This document shows, in pieces, positions 59,901-64,000 of a stretch of DNA of 64,000 bases. The notes under the pieces were generated by a model that saw only the letters and a program-made list of their open reading frames with translations, was not told the origin of the DNA and did not search any database. A program made the translations under genes and the position numbers. The stretch's first letter is position 1, and each line of letters starts with the position of its first letter. Source of the stretch: Neoarius graeffei (lineage: Eukaryota > Chordata > Actinopteri > Siluriformes > Ariidae); assembly GCF_027579695.1 (NCBI RefSeq), contig NC_083592.1:34292714-34356713 (forward strand), written 5' to 3'.

Positions 59901-60280
59901 CTTTATCTCAAATCTGGTCACATTACATAGCATTTCTAAGTTTCTATTGCTTAATGATAACTCATGCAGTTTTTATTTCTCCTTCAGTACCTTTATTAAT
60001 CAAGAGGTATCCTTTCTTGACAATGTTCTTGTAGAACGCATCTTTTGTTTTTCGCCGAATAGTTTTGTAAATTTCTCGAGTCTCATCGACGGCGTTACAG
60101 AGTACTTGTTCTTGTTGCTTGGGGGGGGAAGGAAAAAAAATGGATATTAAATACAGATTCACAATGTGTGATTATATTATTGCTATTCAGTTTTCACCTA
60201 CCTGATTTGAAACTGGATCTTTCAAGTTATAGCCTTCGACAATCTGCTCTTTTCTGTAATGTTCGATGATATCATCAACA
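30851..60280 (-). CDS. rasa1: RAS p21 protein activator 1 (p120 RasGAP), 3' part, 17 exons
   Basis: Minus-strand exons in coding order are 60280-60202, 60117-59991, 59786-59630, 58278-58191, 58111-58031, 52165-52008, 51893-51817, 51579-51407, 49606-49447, 49296-49154, 40063-39948, 39838-39752, 39652-39585, 36105-36017, 35921-35844, 31191-31057 and 30934-30851. All join in phase: 1900 nt, 632 codons and a stop, about the length of human RASA1 from the end of the second SH2 to the C-terminus. Domains in order are the SH2-C tail ([15 protein letters not shown]), PH ([13 protein letters not shown]), C2 ([14 protein letters not shown]) and RasGAP, with arginine finger FRATTL and motif [16 protein letters not shown]1 speeds GTP hydrolysis by Ras at the membrane, recruited through its SH2 domains. 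The first exons lie beyond base 64000. Two rasa1 paralogues exist in many teleosts and the sequence does not say which this is. Confidence 0.97.
31057..31191 (-). CDS. rasa1: rasa1 exon: C-terminal helices
   Basis: 45 codons, [20 protein letters not shown], then [19 protein letters not shown] and ERGAQQ. Acceptor TTCCTCCAG, donor GTGGGT. Confidence 0.94.
31192..32125. other. rasa1 intron, unique part
   Basis: Non-coding; T and A homopolymers only. No gene recognised. Confidence 0.35.
32351..32572 (+). pseudogene. RecQ-like helicase N-terminal fragment
   Basis: The open frame from 32351 encodes [19 protein letters not shown], then [19 protein letters not shown]. That is a Q-motif-like lead and Walker A (TGYGKS) of a RecQ-family superfamily-2 helicase. 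The frame ends after AKMMGL, so the DEAH box and all later motifs are missing. An upstream ATG at 32338 runs into a stop after four codons. It is the leftover 5' end of a helicase gene carried by the transposon, not a host gene. Confidence 0.75.
32788..33373. mobile_element. hAT MITE nested in the helicase element
   Basis: CTGTTTAT is duplicated exactly at 32780-32787 and 33374-33381. Ends are TAGTGATGTGTCGG and TTCCCATCACTA. Inverted GAGCCGGCTCTTT and GGGAGCCGAAAGAGCC motifs lie near the ends. Confidence 0.9.
33722..34365 (-). mobile_element. Kolobok-like non-autonomous element (TTAA, THAP)
   Basis: AGTGCATATC and GATATGCACT are the ends, with TTAA at 33718-33721 and 34366-34369. A THAP start lies on the - strand. 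TTAA target sites plus a THAP domain are the Kolobok combination. Confidence 0.7.
33858..34043 (-). pseudogene. THAP zinc-finger N-terminus
   Basis: From Met at 34043 the - strand reads [17 protein letters not shown], then ISTPRFP: the C-x4-C start of a THAP C2CH finger. It then runs into a sequence without the conserved Trp and CxxH half. Only the first coding segment of a transposase gene is left. Confidence 0.6.
34490..34575 (+). repeat. tRNA-like sequence (A box and B box)
   Basis: TGGCTAAGTGG (A box) and AGTTCGAATCC (B box) are spaced as in a tRNA with a long variable arm (Leu/Ser type). The acceptor ends do not pair, so it is likely a tRNA pseudogene or SINE head. Confidence 0.4.
34603..35121. 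mobile_element. Tc1-like MITE flanked by TA, copy 1
   Basis: Ends are CGTTCAAAAGTTTGGGGTCA and TGACCCCAAACTTTTGAACG. Nearly the same sequence lies at 62172-62695. Confidence 0.9.
35122..35843. other. rasa1 intron, non-coding
   Basis: No gene or defined transposon seen. Confidence 0.3.
35844..35921 (-). CDS. rasa1: rasa1 exon: RasGAP C-terminal part
   Basis: 26 codons, [19 protein letters not shown] then MFLDELG. Acceptor TATGGTCTAG, donor GTGAGT. Followed by a 4.65-kb intron with three separate transposons. Confidence 0.94.
36017..36105 (-). CDS. rasa1: rasa1 exon: RasGAP C-terminal part
   Basis: Encodes [20 protein letters not shown], then ANLVEFGAK. Acceptor TTCTTTGCAG, donor GTTTGT. The 3.5-kb intron before it holds the nested hAT pair. 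Confidence 0.94.
36828..37148 (-). pseudogene. hAT transposase N-terminus (BED-like finger)
   Basis: The - strand encodes [20 protein letters not shown], then [20 protein letters not shown] and HSKGEKH. The Cx2C ... Hx5H pattern is a BED-like zinc finger common at the start of fish hAT transposases. The rest of the transposase is absent. Confidence 0.65.
37213..38026 (-). mobile_element. Non-autonomous hAT with exact 8-bp target duplication
   Basis: TCTACTAC at 37205-37212 and 38027-38034. Ends are CAGTGTTGGGCACG and TTCCCATCACTG, with subterminal AAAGTAA and TAACGCC repeats. The - strand at about 37553-37715 keeps [20 protein letters not shown], the start of a BED-finger transposase. Confidence 0.9.
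38365..39584. other. rasa1 intron, non-coding
   Basis: No gene recognised. The stretch from 38620 to 38850 has short open frames without homology. Confidence 0.3.
39585..39652 (-). CDS. rasa1: rasa1 exon: conserved FLR motif of RasGAP
   Basis: Encodes [20 protein letters not shown] and [15 protein letters not shown] is the hallmark RasGAP motif whose Arg stabilises the finger loop. Acceptor CTGTGTAG, donor GTGAGT. Confidence 0.96.
39752..39838 (-). CDS. rasa1: rasa1 exon: RasGAP
   Basis: Encodes [20 protein letters not shown], then TTMRTRVV. Acceptor TTTGTCAG, donor GTAGGT. Confidence 0.95.
39948..40063 (-). CDS. rasa1: rasa1 exon: RasGAP
   Basis: Encodes [20 protein letters not shown], then [17 protein letters not shown]. 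The acceptor GCTGTAAAG is non-optimal (A before AG), but the phase and the join SKQSCE|LNPSK fix it. Donor GTAAGC. Confidence 0.93.
40214..40252. repeat. Poly-G / purine tract
   Basis: A G-run of about 19-20 at 40214-40233 is followed by GAGAGAGGAAAAAAAAGG. It could form a quadruplex on one strand. Other poly-G runs are at 45109-45125 and 57867-57885. Confidence 0.8.
40909..41172 (-). CDS. Unrecognised ORF in rasa1 intron
   Basis: From Met at 41172 ([19 protein letters not shown]) the frame runs 87 codons to a stop, with [19 protein letters not shown] in the middle and a hydrophobic-heptad tail ([14 protein letters not shown]). An in-frame Met lies 19 codons upstream. GGCGCATGCGCAG, an NRF1-type promoter motif, lies just 5'. 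I do not recognise the family. It could be the first exon of a transposon gene or a small host gene; no splice signal settles it. Confidence 0.3.
   Translation of the reverse strand: MAATMKEGDPEFSNICLSVKSQNGILANNKIVKIQKNKSFSDHFNSVISSELGLTLDLELQKARVSDILSTFVKVLQMLQSAFKMLT
42059..42330. repeat. Tandem duplication, about 170-bp spacing
   Basis: TCGATGTGCGACAGACCTG occurs at 42059 and 42229, each followed by AACCCCAAGCTGAAG. The second copy has about 10% differences. Confidence 0.75.
42470..42957. mobile_element. Tc1-like MITE flanked by TA
   Basis: Ends are CAGCACCAGTCAAAAGTTTG and (imperfect) CCAAACTCTAGACTGGTACTG. Confidence 0.8.
44334..45687 (+). mobile_element. hAT element (level 4 of nest)
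   Basis: GGTCCAGG at 44326-44333 and 45688-45695, exact. Ends are CAGGGCTTTGAACCGG and CTGGTTCAAAGCCCTG. A short + strand frame at 44806-44895 begins [17 protein letters not shown], as in the N-termini of some fish hAT proteins, then stops. Confidence 0.9.
45804..46499 (-). pseudogene. hAT transposase N-terminal half, GTF2IRD2-like
   Basis: 231 open codons. They show a BED-like finger ([20 protein letters not shown], then RHYETKH) followed by [22 protein letters not shown] and [18 protein letters not shown], which includes the first catalytic Asp region (DEST). This pattern is shared with GTF2IRD2 and related hAT-derived proteins. After GLETLSGTT the similarity ends and the C-terminal catalytic and dimerisation regions are missing. 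Confidence 0.75.
47816..48897 (+). pseudogene. Tc1-like transposase, frameshifted
   Basis: The readable part has LVLWTDE-type sequence ([15 protein letters not shown], first catalytic Asp), then [15 protein letters not shown]. After a stop near 48601 it continues as DDPKHTSK (second Asp) and [16 protein letters not shown], where the usual catalytic Glu of PDLNPIENLW is replaced by Ala. At least one stop and the Glu loss make it inactive. The N-terminal half, with repeated breaks, starts near 47816. Confidence 0.75.
49154..49296 (-). CDS. rasa1: rasa1 exon: arginine finger of RasGAP
   Basis: Encodes [20 protein letters not shown], then [19 protein letters not shown]. The Arg codon at 49274-49276 in FRATTL matches the catalytic arginine finger (Arg789 in human) that inserts into the Ras active site. 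It is followed by a 9.1-kb intron full of nested transposons. Confidence 0.96.
49447..49606 (-). CDS. rasa1: rasa1 exon: start of RasGAP domain
   Basis: Encodes [32 protein letters not shown] and [10 protein letters not shown]. Acceptor GGTACTCAG, donor GTAAAG. Confidence 0.95.
50408..51024. mobile_element. MITE with GGCCCTTTTCCACTACC ends
   Basis: GGCCCTTTTCCACTACC and (inverted) GCCGCTTTTCCACTACC. Subterminal AGCCCAACACGG and CTCAGCCCAACTCAGC repeats. It resembles the MITE at 17560-18063 in layout. Confidence 0.8.
51407..51579 (-). CDS. rasa1: rasa1 exon: end of C2 and lead into GAP
   Basis: Encodes [36 protein letters not shown] and [14 protein letters not shown]. Acceptor CTGTGCAG, donor GTAAGA. 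Confidence 0.95.
51817..51893 (-). CDS. rasa1: rasa1 exon: C2 domain, middle
   Basis: Encodes [19 protein letters not shown], then SKESDI. Acceptor CCTTTCAG, donor GTAAGT. Confidence 0.93.
52008..52165 (-). CDS. rasa1: rasa1 exon: C2 domain
   Basis: Encodes [20 protein letters not shown], then [14 protein letters not shown] and [12 protein letters not shown], a C2 domain. Acceptor TATCTCAG, donor GTGAGT. Confidence 0.95.
52559..53249. mobile_element. MITE with GTTTACATTAGACCGTATC ends
   Basis: GTTTACATTAGACCGTATC at 52565-52583 is matched inverted by GATACGGTCTAATGTAAAC at 53225-53243. It directly precedes the ORF at 53267. Confidence 0.8.
53267..53606 (+). pseudogene. Unrecognised exon-like ORF with splice donor, one frameshift
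   Basis: Starts in a good context (ACCATGG): [20 protein letters not shown], then [16 protein letters not shown]. Around 53450 the frame shifts and continues as [20 protein letters not shown], then [19 protein letters not shown], ending at a perfect GTAAGT donor. I do not recognise the family. Its place next to a MITE suggests a transposon-encoded gene. Confidence 0.4.
53649..53998. repeat. Long (AT)n/(AC)n microsatellite
   Basis: About 350 bp of almost pure TA with CA islands and a T run at 53848-53857. It lies in a rasa1 intron. Confidence 0.97.
54249..54550. mobile_element. Short MITE, same family as 25171-26627
   Basis: Begins AAGAGTGCTCGGAGAGCACA and ends CAGCGGGGGAT. Its interior (CAAAGTACAAGT, CTCCAAAAATT, GCCACGACATAATCCCCCTT) matches the outer parts of the foldback element. 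Confidence 0.75.
54590..54800 (-). repeat. Dispersed repeat shared with 24995-25170
   Basis: Inverse copy: CCCCAATGAGCAAGCCTGTG and GGCAAGGAAAAACTCCCTC. Confidence 0.6.
55372..56099. mobile_element. MITE with AGGGGTGTTCA ends, hosting a 91-bp hAT MITE
   Basis: AGGGGTGTTCACACGGCA and (inverted) AGGGGTGTTCATACGACA. The interior repeats CACCGGTGTA and ACACCGG motifs. Confidence 0.8.
55670..55760. mobile_element. Minimal hAT MITE, 91 bp, exact 8-bp target duplication
   Basis: GAAGACAC at 55662-55669 and 55761-55768. Ends are CAGTGTTGCCAGAT and ATCTGGCAACACTG. Confidence 0.92.
56240..57839 (+). mobile_element. Complete Tc1-like transposon, 1.6 kb
   Basis: TA at 56238-56239 and 57840-57841. Ends are CAACCCCGATTCCAAAAAAG and CTTTTTTGGAATCAGGGTTG-type. 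The inner TIR continues to ACATATCAAATG / CATTTGATATGT, about 120 bp. It holds one full transposase ORF. Confidence 0.92.
56549..57622 (+). CDS. Tc1-like transposase, apparently intact (DD34E)
   Basis: 357 codons without a break. The likely true start is the second Met (56603, [11 protein letters not shown]), giving 339 residues, the usual Tc1 length. The first ~110 residues form two helix-turn-helix units ([16 protein letters not shown], then [10 protein letters not shown]). The catalytic triad is Asp in LWSDESKFE, Asp in [11 protein letters not shown] and Glu in [11 protein letters not shown], with 34 residues between the last two (DD34E). GRP-like and nuclear-signal-like basic patches ([16 protein letters not shown]) are present. 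It is co-oriented against rasa1, lying in an intron on the opposite strand. Confidence 0.92.
   Translation: MTGYKKSILEWQRLSEVKMGRGSPIPLILHRQIVEQYQKGVRQCKIAKSLNISSTVHNIIKRFRESGRISVRKGQGQKTILGARDLRALRRHCITYRHASVLEITKWAQEYFQRTLSVNTIHRAIRRCQLKLYSSKKKPYLNMIQKRRRLLWAEAHLKWTVAKWKTVLWSDESKFEVLYGNQGRRVIRTKEETDDPSCYERSVQKPASLMVWGCISACGMGSLHIWKDTINAERYIQVLEQHVLPSRRRLFQGRPCIFQHDNAKPHTASITASWLRRRRVRVLNWPVCSPDLSPIENIWCIIKRKIRQKRPKTVEQLESYIRQEWVNILIPKLEQLVSSVPRRLQTVVKRKGDVSQW
57862..57885. repeat. Poly-G tract
   Basis: A G-run of about 22 right after the Tc1-like element and before rasa1 exon 58031-58111. Confidence 0.85.
58031..58111 (-). CDS. rasa1: rasa1 exon: PH C-terminal helix
   Basis: 27 codons, [10 protein letters not shown] to NKRLRQ, including the invariant PH-helix Trp. 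Acceptor CTCACAG, donor GTAACA. Phase 0 at both ends. Confidence 0.95.
58191..58278 (-). CDS. rasa1: rasa1 exon: PH domain strands
   Basis: Encodes [17 protein letters not shown], then [13 protein letters not shown]. Acceptor TTTTTTTGCAG, donor GTACGTG. Confidence 0.96.
58473..58632 (+). pseudogene. THAP-domain first exon, frameshifted
   Basis: [20 protein letters not shown], then LSFYRIPTE is the start of a THAP C2CH zinc finger. After a frameshift near 58555 it continues [16 protein letters not shown], then after a second shift CSDHFVG, followed by a GTAAG donor. All landmarks (Cys pair, Trp, C-x2-H-F) are there but in three frames. THAP domains bind DNA in P-element and Kolobok transposases and in THAP proteins. 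The copy is dead. Confidence 0.8.
58940..59205. repeat. GC-rich tandem and inverted repeat
   Basis: A 56-bp unit (GGCTTGCTCCCGGAGTGCTC, then CGAGGTTGCCCTCAAATTA) repeats about three times from 58975 to 59115. The same motif then appears inverted (GGAGCAAGCCGGAGCGCGCT). It can form a strong hairpin around 59125. Confidence 0.85.
59270..59496 (-). pseudogene. Transposon ORF start, possibly YqaJ-type protein N-terminus
   Basis: From Met at 59496 the - strand reads [18 protein letters not shown], then [18 protein letters not shown], before running into the GC-rich repeat. The YLxKLxLAG pattern resembles the N-terminus of fish transposon proteins that carry a YqaJ recombinase domain. That domain is not here, so the link is weak. 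Confidence 0.35.
59630..59786 (-). CDS. rasa1: rasa1 exon: PH domain core
   Basis: Encodes [33 protein letters not shown] and [12 protein letters not shown], the PH beta-barrel. Acceptor TTTATTCAG, donor GTAACC. Confidence 0.96.
59991..60117 (-). CDS. rasa1: rasa1 exon: SH2-PH linker and start of PH
   Basis: Encodes [17 protein letters not shown], then [20 protein letters not shown]. The acceptor is CCCCCCCCAAG, a C-run pyrimidine tract. The donor is GTACTG. The KKGYL strand opens the PH domain. Confidence 0.93.
60202..60280 (-). CDS. rasa1: rasa1 exon: end of SH2-C
   Basis: Encodes [19 protein letters not shown] and KDPVSNQ, the C-terminal helix and tail of the second SH2 domain. Acceptor TTTTTTGCAG, donor GTAGGTG. 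The exon with the SH2 core should precede it, but none was found between here and 64000, so that intron is probably longer than 3.7 kb. Confidence 0.93.
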
Positions 60281-60974
60281 CTGCAAAAAAAGGCAATTTG
60301 AAAACATTAAGACCATCTGTGTGGTTTATTACCGATTACAATAAATAGGTCTACGACATGAACTTAGAGTACTGAAGGTTACTTTCACTTGGATAAAATA
60401 CGCTGCGTTAAAGAATGAATCTTTTGAGATTTATCTTGGAGATTCAAATTCAGGGTGCATGAAGTACAAAAGGAAATTCAAAAAAGGAAACATGGATACC
60501 ATACGTTTTAATCGCGGTAAGTGACAATTTCTGAGCACGCACAGTACATAGTTATAAATGTAATGCTTTACTCTTAAAGCTTTATTAGCAGGCCTTTCAA
60601 TTACATGAAACCTGCGACGGATAACGTCGTAGGCACCCAAATTAAGGTCAAGCGCGCAAAATGCTACCAAAAGTAGCTGCATAAAACCCAACGTCTTGAC
60701 TTTCTTCTTTAAAAACACCAAAATTAGCGAGAATTAGCATGTATTTCTCATAATTGACGCGAAATCCACACCATTCCCACGTTGTTCCGGGTTCGTCGAA
60801 CTAGCCGTAAGCCTCACGCAGAGCACGGATTCTCCATCAACGGCGATCAGCACGCCATGATTTCGTGGAGGAGCAAGACTCGCGTACCAATGACCAGAGT
60901 GGAATTTCCACATTAGGGAAACGAGGTAAAAGACTGAATAAAAGAGAGCCATTCAGGACACAACTGTGTGTATT

Positions 60975-61943
60975 TAAGGCTACATCCACACGACAACAGC
61001 AACGAGATGTTATTTAAAAATGTATCGCGTCCAAATGGGCAACGATCAGTAAAATATCAGGTCCATATGGCAACGCAATGCTTGCTGAAAACGATGCAAT
61101 ACACATGCCACACCTCTAGGGGCGCTGTAAGACGGTCCATTCGGAGACACCAGAACAATAGAAGTAGTAAGGACGCATGCGCATAAACTATTATGCGCGA
61201 GACTTCATATTAGCCACAAAGTCATAAAAATCTGTTCGTAAAATTACATTATAATGACCAAATATAATGAAAAGTATTTTTCCAGTCTCACCTTTGAAAG
61301 GTAATCCCATGTGATCTCGTTTGGACAGTAAACTGGGATCTTTATTCTCCGCTTTGACCTATCCAATATGGCGGCGAGGATGACGTATGATTCTACGCGG
61401 AAGGCGGCGTCTTTAATGGTCCGGAATAAATTGAATGCTACACGTTGATGGATTAATTTGCTCTTCTACACCCTTTTTGAGGAATGTATTGTAGGACTTA
61501 AACCAACATCTGAAGAGGTGAGATCGCTCCTTTTTTTCCCTATTTTTGCTGGCGGGATTGACTCTGCCCTAAGGGCTATTTACTCACTCTCTCTCACTTT
61601 GCACCATTACACAATAAATATTCACAGTGAAAATATTTTGTAAGCGCGTTTCATGAACCAAGTTATAGGATTTGTTGACAACTCGCATCGAGTTCGTTAC
61701 ACTTCTACCCGGCGTGAAGCACTCACAGTCATGTGGTTGTGACGTCATCGTAAACAAATCCGTTCTACTCATCCAGATGACTTCGCAACGGCAACGTTGC
61801 CAGATCTTTCCACTCTGGAACCCGTTCTCACAAAGACTGCGTTTTGGGCACCCAAAACGCCGGTGCCATGTGGACGCCAGGCCTAAACGATAAGCAATTG
61901 TATCGGAGTCACCTGAATCCGTTGCCGTGTGGACAGGGCCTTA
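60975..61943. mobile_element. MITE with AAGGCTACATCCACACG ends
   Basis: TAAGGCTACATCCACACGAC at the left and (inverted) TAAGGCCCTGTCCACACGGC at the right. About 970 bp, no coding sequence recognised. Confidence 0.75.
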
Positions 61944-62171
61944 GATACAGCTTGCATCTTAAATCCACACAGTTGTGCAAGTGTGGGTGGAATCAGTGAC
62001 TTGGAGCTTGGTGCTCTTGTTGACAATCATCATCTTAAACACTGGCCTTTCATTTAAGCTAAACTCTTTTACTCGACTACATAATGTGAATCACGCTGCC
62101 AATTCTTGTGACGGGACTGAAAAACCTTTTGCGTTGCAGGCCTGCTACAGGTTTGTCTCTTTGATGGTATA

Positions 62172-62695
62172 CTACCGTTCAAAAGTTTGGGGTCACCCAG
62201 ACAATTTTGTTTTCTCCATGAAAAGTCACACTTATTTACCACCGTAAGTTGTAAAATGAATAGAAAATATAGTCAAGACATTTTTCTGGCCATTTTGAGC
62301 ATTTAATCGACCCCACAAATGTGATGCTCCAGAAACTCCATCTGCTCAAAGGAAGGTCAGTTTTATAGCTTCTCTAAAGAGCTCAACTGTTTTCAGCTGT
62401 GCTAACATGATTGTACAAGGGTTTTCTAATCATCCATTAGCCTTCTGAGGCAATGAGCAAACACATTGTACCATTAGAACACTGGAGTGAGAGTTGCTGG
62501 AAATGGGCCTCTATACACCTATGGAGATATTGCACCAAAAACCAGACATTTGCAGCTAGAATAGTCATTTACCACATTAGCAATGTATAGAGTGGATTTC
62601 TGATTAGTTTAAAGTGATCTTCATTGAAAAGAACAGTGCTTTTCTTTCAAAAAGAAGGACATTTCAAAGTGACCCCAAACTTTTGAACGGTAGTG
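62172..62695. mobile_element. Tc1-like MITE flanked by TA, copy 2
   Basis: CGTTCAAAAGTTTGGGGTCA ends as at 34603-35121, same orientation, with only scattered differences and a ~12-base segment (TGGCCATTTT region) that copy 1 lacks. Confidence 0.9.
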
Positions 62696-62956
62696 TAACA
62701 GTGCAGAACTTGCTTTTTCATTCCCAGGATCCTTTCCTCCAGGCTCTCCTCGGGCCCCAACACATCTTTTAAATACTAATTAACTGTATTCTAATTATTT
62801 TTGTCGTCATGTACATGTATATCAAGACGGATTAATTTTGCAATAAAGGTAAAAATAACATTCATAGATTTCTTTATTTAGTCATAGCTTTGTAGCTAAA
62901 AAAGCAGCAGCAGGTTTAAACACCGAGCGCTGGGAAAACAGCACTTTGCGCGTGCA

Positions 62957-63063
62957 GAAAAGCCCAAATTACCCTGCATCACGACGGAAAAAGCCCAAAT
63001 TACCCTGCATCACGACGGAAAAAGCCCAAATTACCCTGCATCACGACGGAAAAAGCCCAAATT
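62957..63063. repeat. 31-bp tandem repeat, three copies plus a partial
   Basis: AGCCCAAATTACCCTGCATC then ACGACGGAAAA starts at 62961, 62992, 63023 and (partial) 63054, nearly identical. Confidence 0.92.
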
Positions 63064-64000
63064 ATGTAACTGAAAGGCCCGATTACTCCATTTCTTTTAG
63101 CTTGCCCAGAACAGGTGAAATGTTCTGCAGAATATTCCCTCTGCTCTGCTGAATCTGTACATTTATGTGCCTCTTTTGTTAGCAAATACATTGTTGAATG
63201 TATTATTTTACTGATGGCTATAAGTATTACTTCATTAACTACTCATCTTCAGTTAAATGGATCATTTTAAAACAAAACAATAGACCCTTATTTGGTTGCT
63301 CCACTCTGGTATTGAGTGACAATGTATTTCATAAAACACATTTTCAGACTCTTATTAGCTCCATAATTGTCCAGTGCTGTTATTGCATATTATTCTTCTT
63401 CAGTACACTTAGAAATATACGAGTCAAAATTTGCTAATGGGTAATAATGGTGAGACACATATAAAAAAAAATCATCTCCATCCACTATTTTAAACATAAA
63501 TTGGATATTTTTTGGTTTAAATAAAATATTGCTCTAAGAAATAATGTTGACAACTTCAGATATCACAAGCTATATTTTCCCAATAAAATCATGAATTAAT
63601 TTTTTGAAGTTGGTGAATTTTAGACAGCCGACCGTAACAGTTCTGACTAATCAACTTCGACAAGGTTTGATTGCTATACAACTTATTGTCGGAATTAAAT
63701 CAACTACACTCCATAAAACAGGTTTACTGAAGTGTTTAAAAAACCACATACAATGGGCCTGCACATTTTCTAAACACGAAAAAATCATTCTAAAAAAAAA
63801 GACCCTTATGCACGTTACTGTGTCCGTCAGAAGTCAACATCAATTTGTGAATAAGAATATTCCAACTAAAAACATTAATATAGAACAATATATGTAATCA
63901 ATCATTTTAATATAAAAGCACCAATTGATTTATAATTAATTCTCACCTTGGAATCTGCCCGTTTTCAAAATACATCGATGGTAAAATCAAAGGATCGCTG
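63064..64000. other. rasa1 intron to window edge, non-coding
   Basis: AT-rich, no exon recognised. The expected SH2-C core exon is not present here. Confidence 0.4.

Noticed and set aside
63949-64000. Open frame ending in a good GTGAGA donor on the - strand (SMYFENGQIP), possible further rasa1 exon
   Set aside because: It does not match the expected SH2-C core (FKICPTPNNQF-type sequence), which is very conserved. The piece is too short and cut by the window edge.
1-64000. CRISPR arrays, operons, bacterial integrons or phage regions
   Set aside because: Spliced vertebrate genes and animal transposons span the window. The tandem repeats found (6785, 62957) have no spacers.

Overview
This is a eukaryotic, almost certainly teleost fish, nuclear window. 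It has multi-exon vertebrate genes with GT-AG introns, tRNA-headed SINEs, many Tc1-like elements and MITEs, hAT elements with 8-bp target duplications, L2-type LINE fragments and long (AT)n and poly-G tracts. The lineage within teleosts cannot be settled from the sequence alone. There are no prokaryotic features (operons, CRISPR arrays).

Two host genes are supported, arranged tail to tail. On the + strand, ccnh (cyclin H, the CDK7-activating subunit of CAK/TFIIH) is complete: nine coding exons from 12005 to 29770 join in frame to 321 codons. On the - strand, rasa1 (p120 RasGAP) is present from the end of its second SH2 domain through linker, PH, C2 and RasGAP domains to its stop at 30851. Its seventeen exons between 60280 and 30851 join in frame to 632 codons plus stop. 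The 5' exons (first SH2, SH3, most of the second SH2) lie beyond the right edge. Stop codons are 1.08 kb apart. The ccnh/rasa1 neighbourhood is the same as in human 5q14.3.

Layout: 1-12000 is upstream of ccnh. It holds a repeat-poor stretch with three POU octamers (1400-2075), a 265-codon ORF with paired CENP-B-type DNA-binding domains and no DDE domain (5623-6420), a truncated Tc1 copy, tandem repeats and SINEs. 12000-29800 is ccnh, whose introns carry an L2 fragment, several hAT/Harbinger/Tc1 MITEs, a SINE split by a MITE and a ~450-bp-armed foldback (25528-26430). 30850-60280 is rasa1. Its introns hold a RecQ-helicase-fragment element with an 9-bp target duplication, a TTAA-flanked THAP element (Kolobok-like), a hAT inside a BED-finger hAT, a four-deep nest of transposons (42987-49117), a huge (AT)n tract, an apparently intact Tc1-like transposon (56240-57839), and a TIR element carrying a broken THAP exon (58341-59577). 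60280-64000 is more rasa1 intron with two MITEs and a 31-bp tandem repeat.

The host genes have separate roles (transcription/cell-cycle kinase activation; Ras down-regulation). The most unusual content is the mobile-DNA record inside their introns, where the order of insertions can be read from exact target-site duplications.
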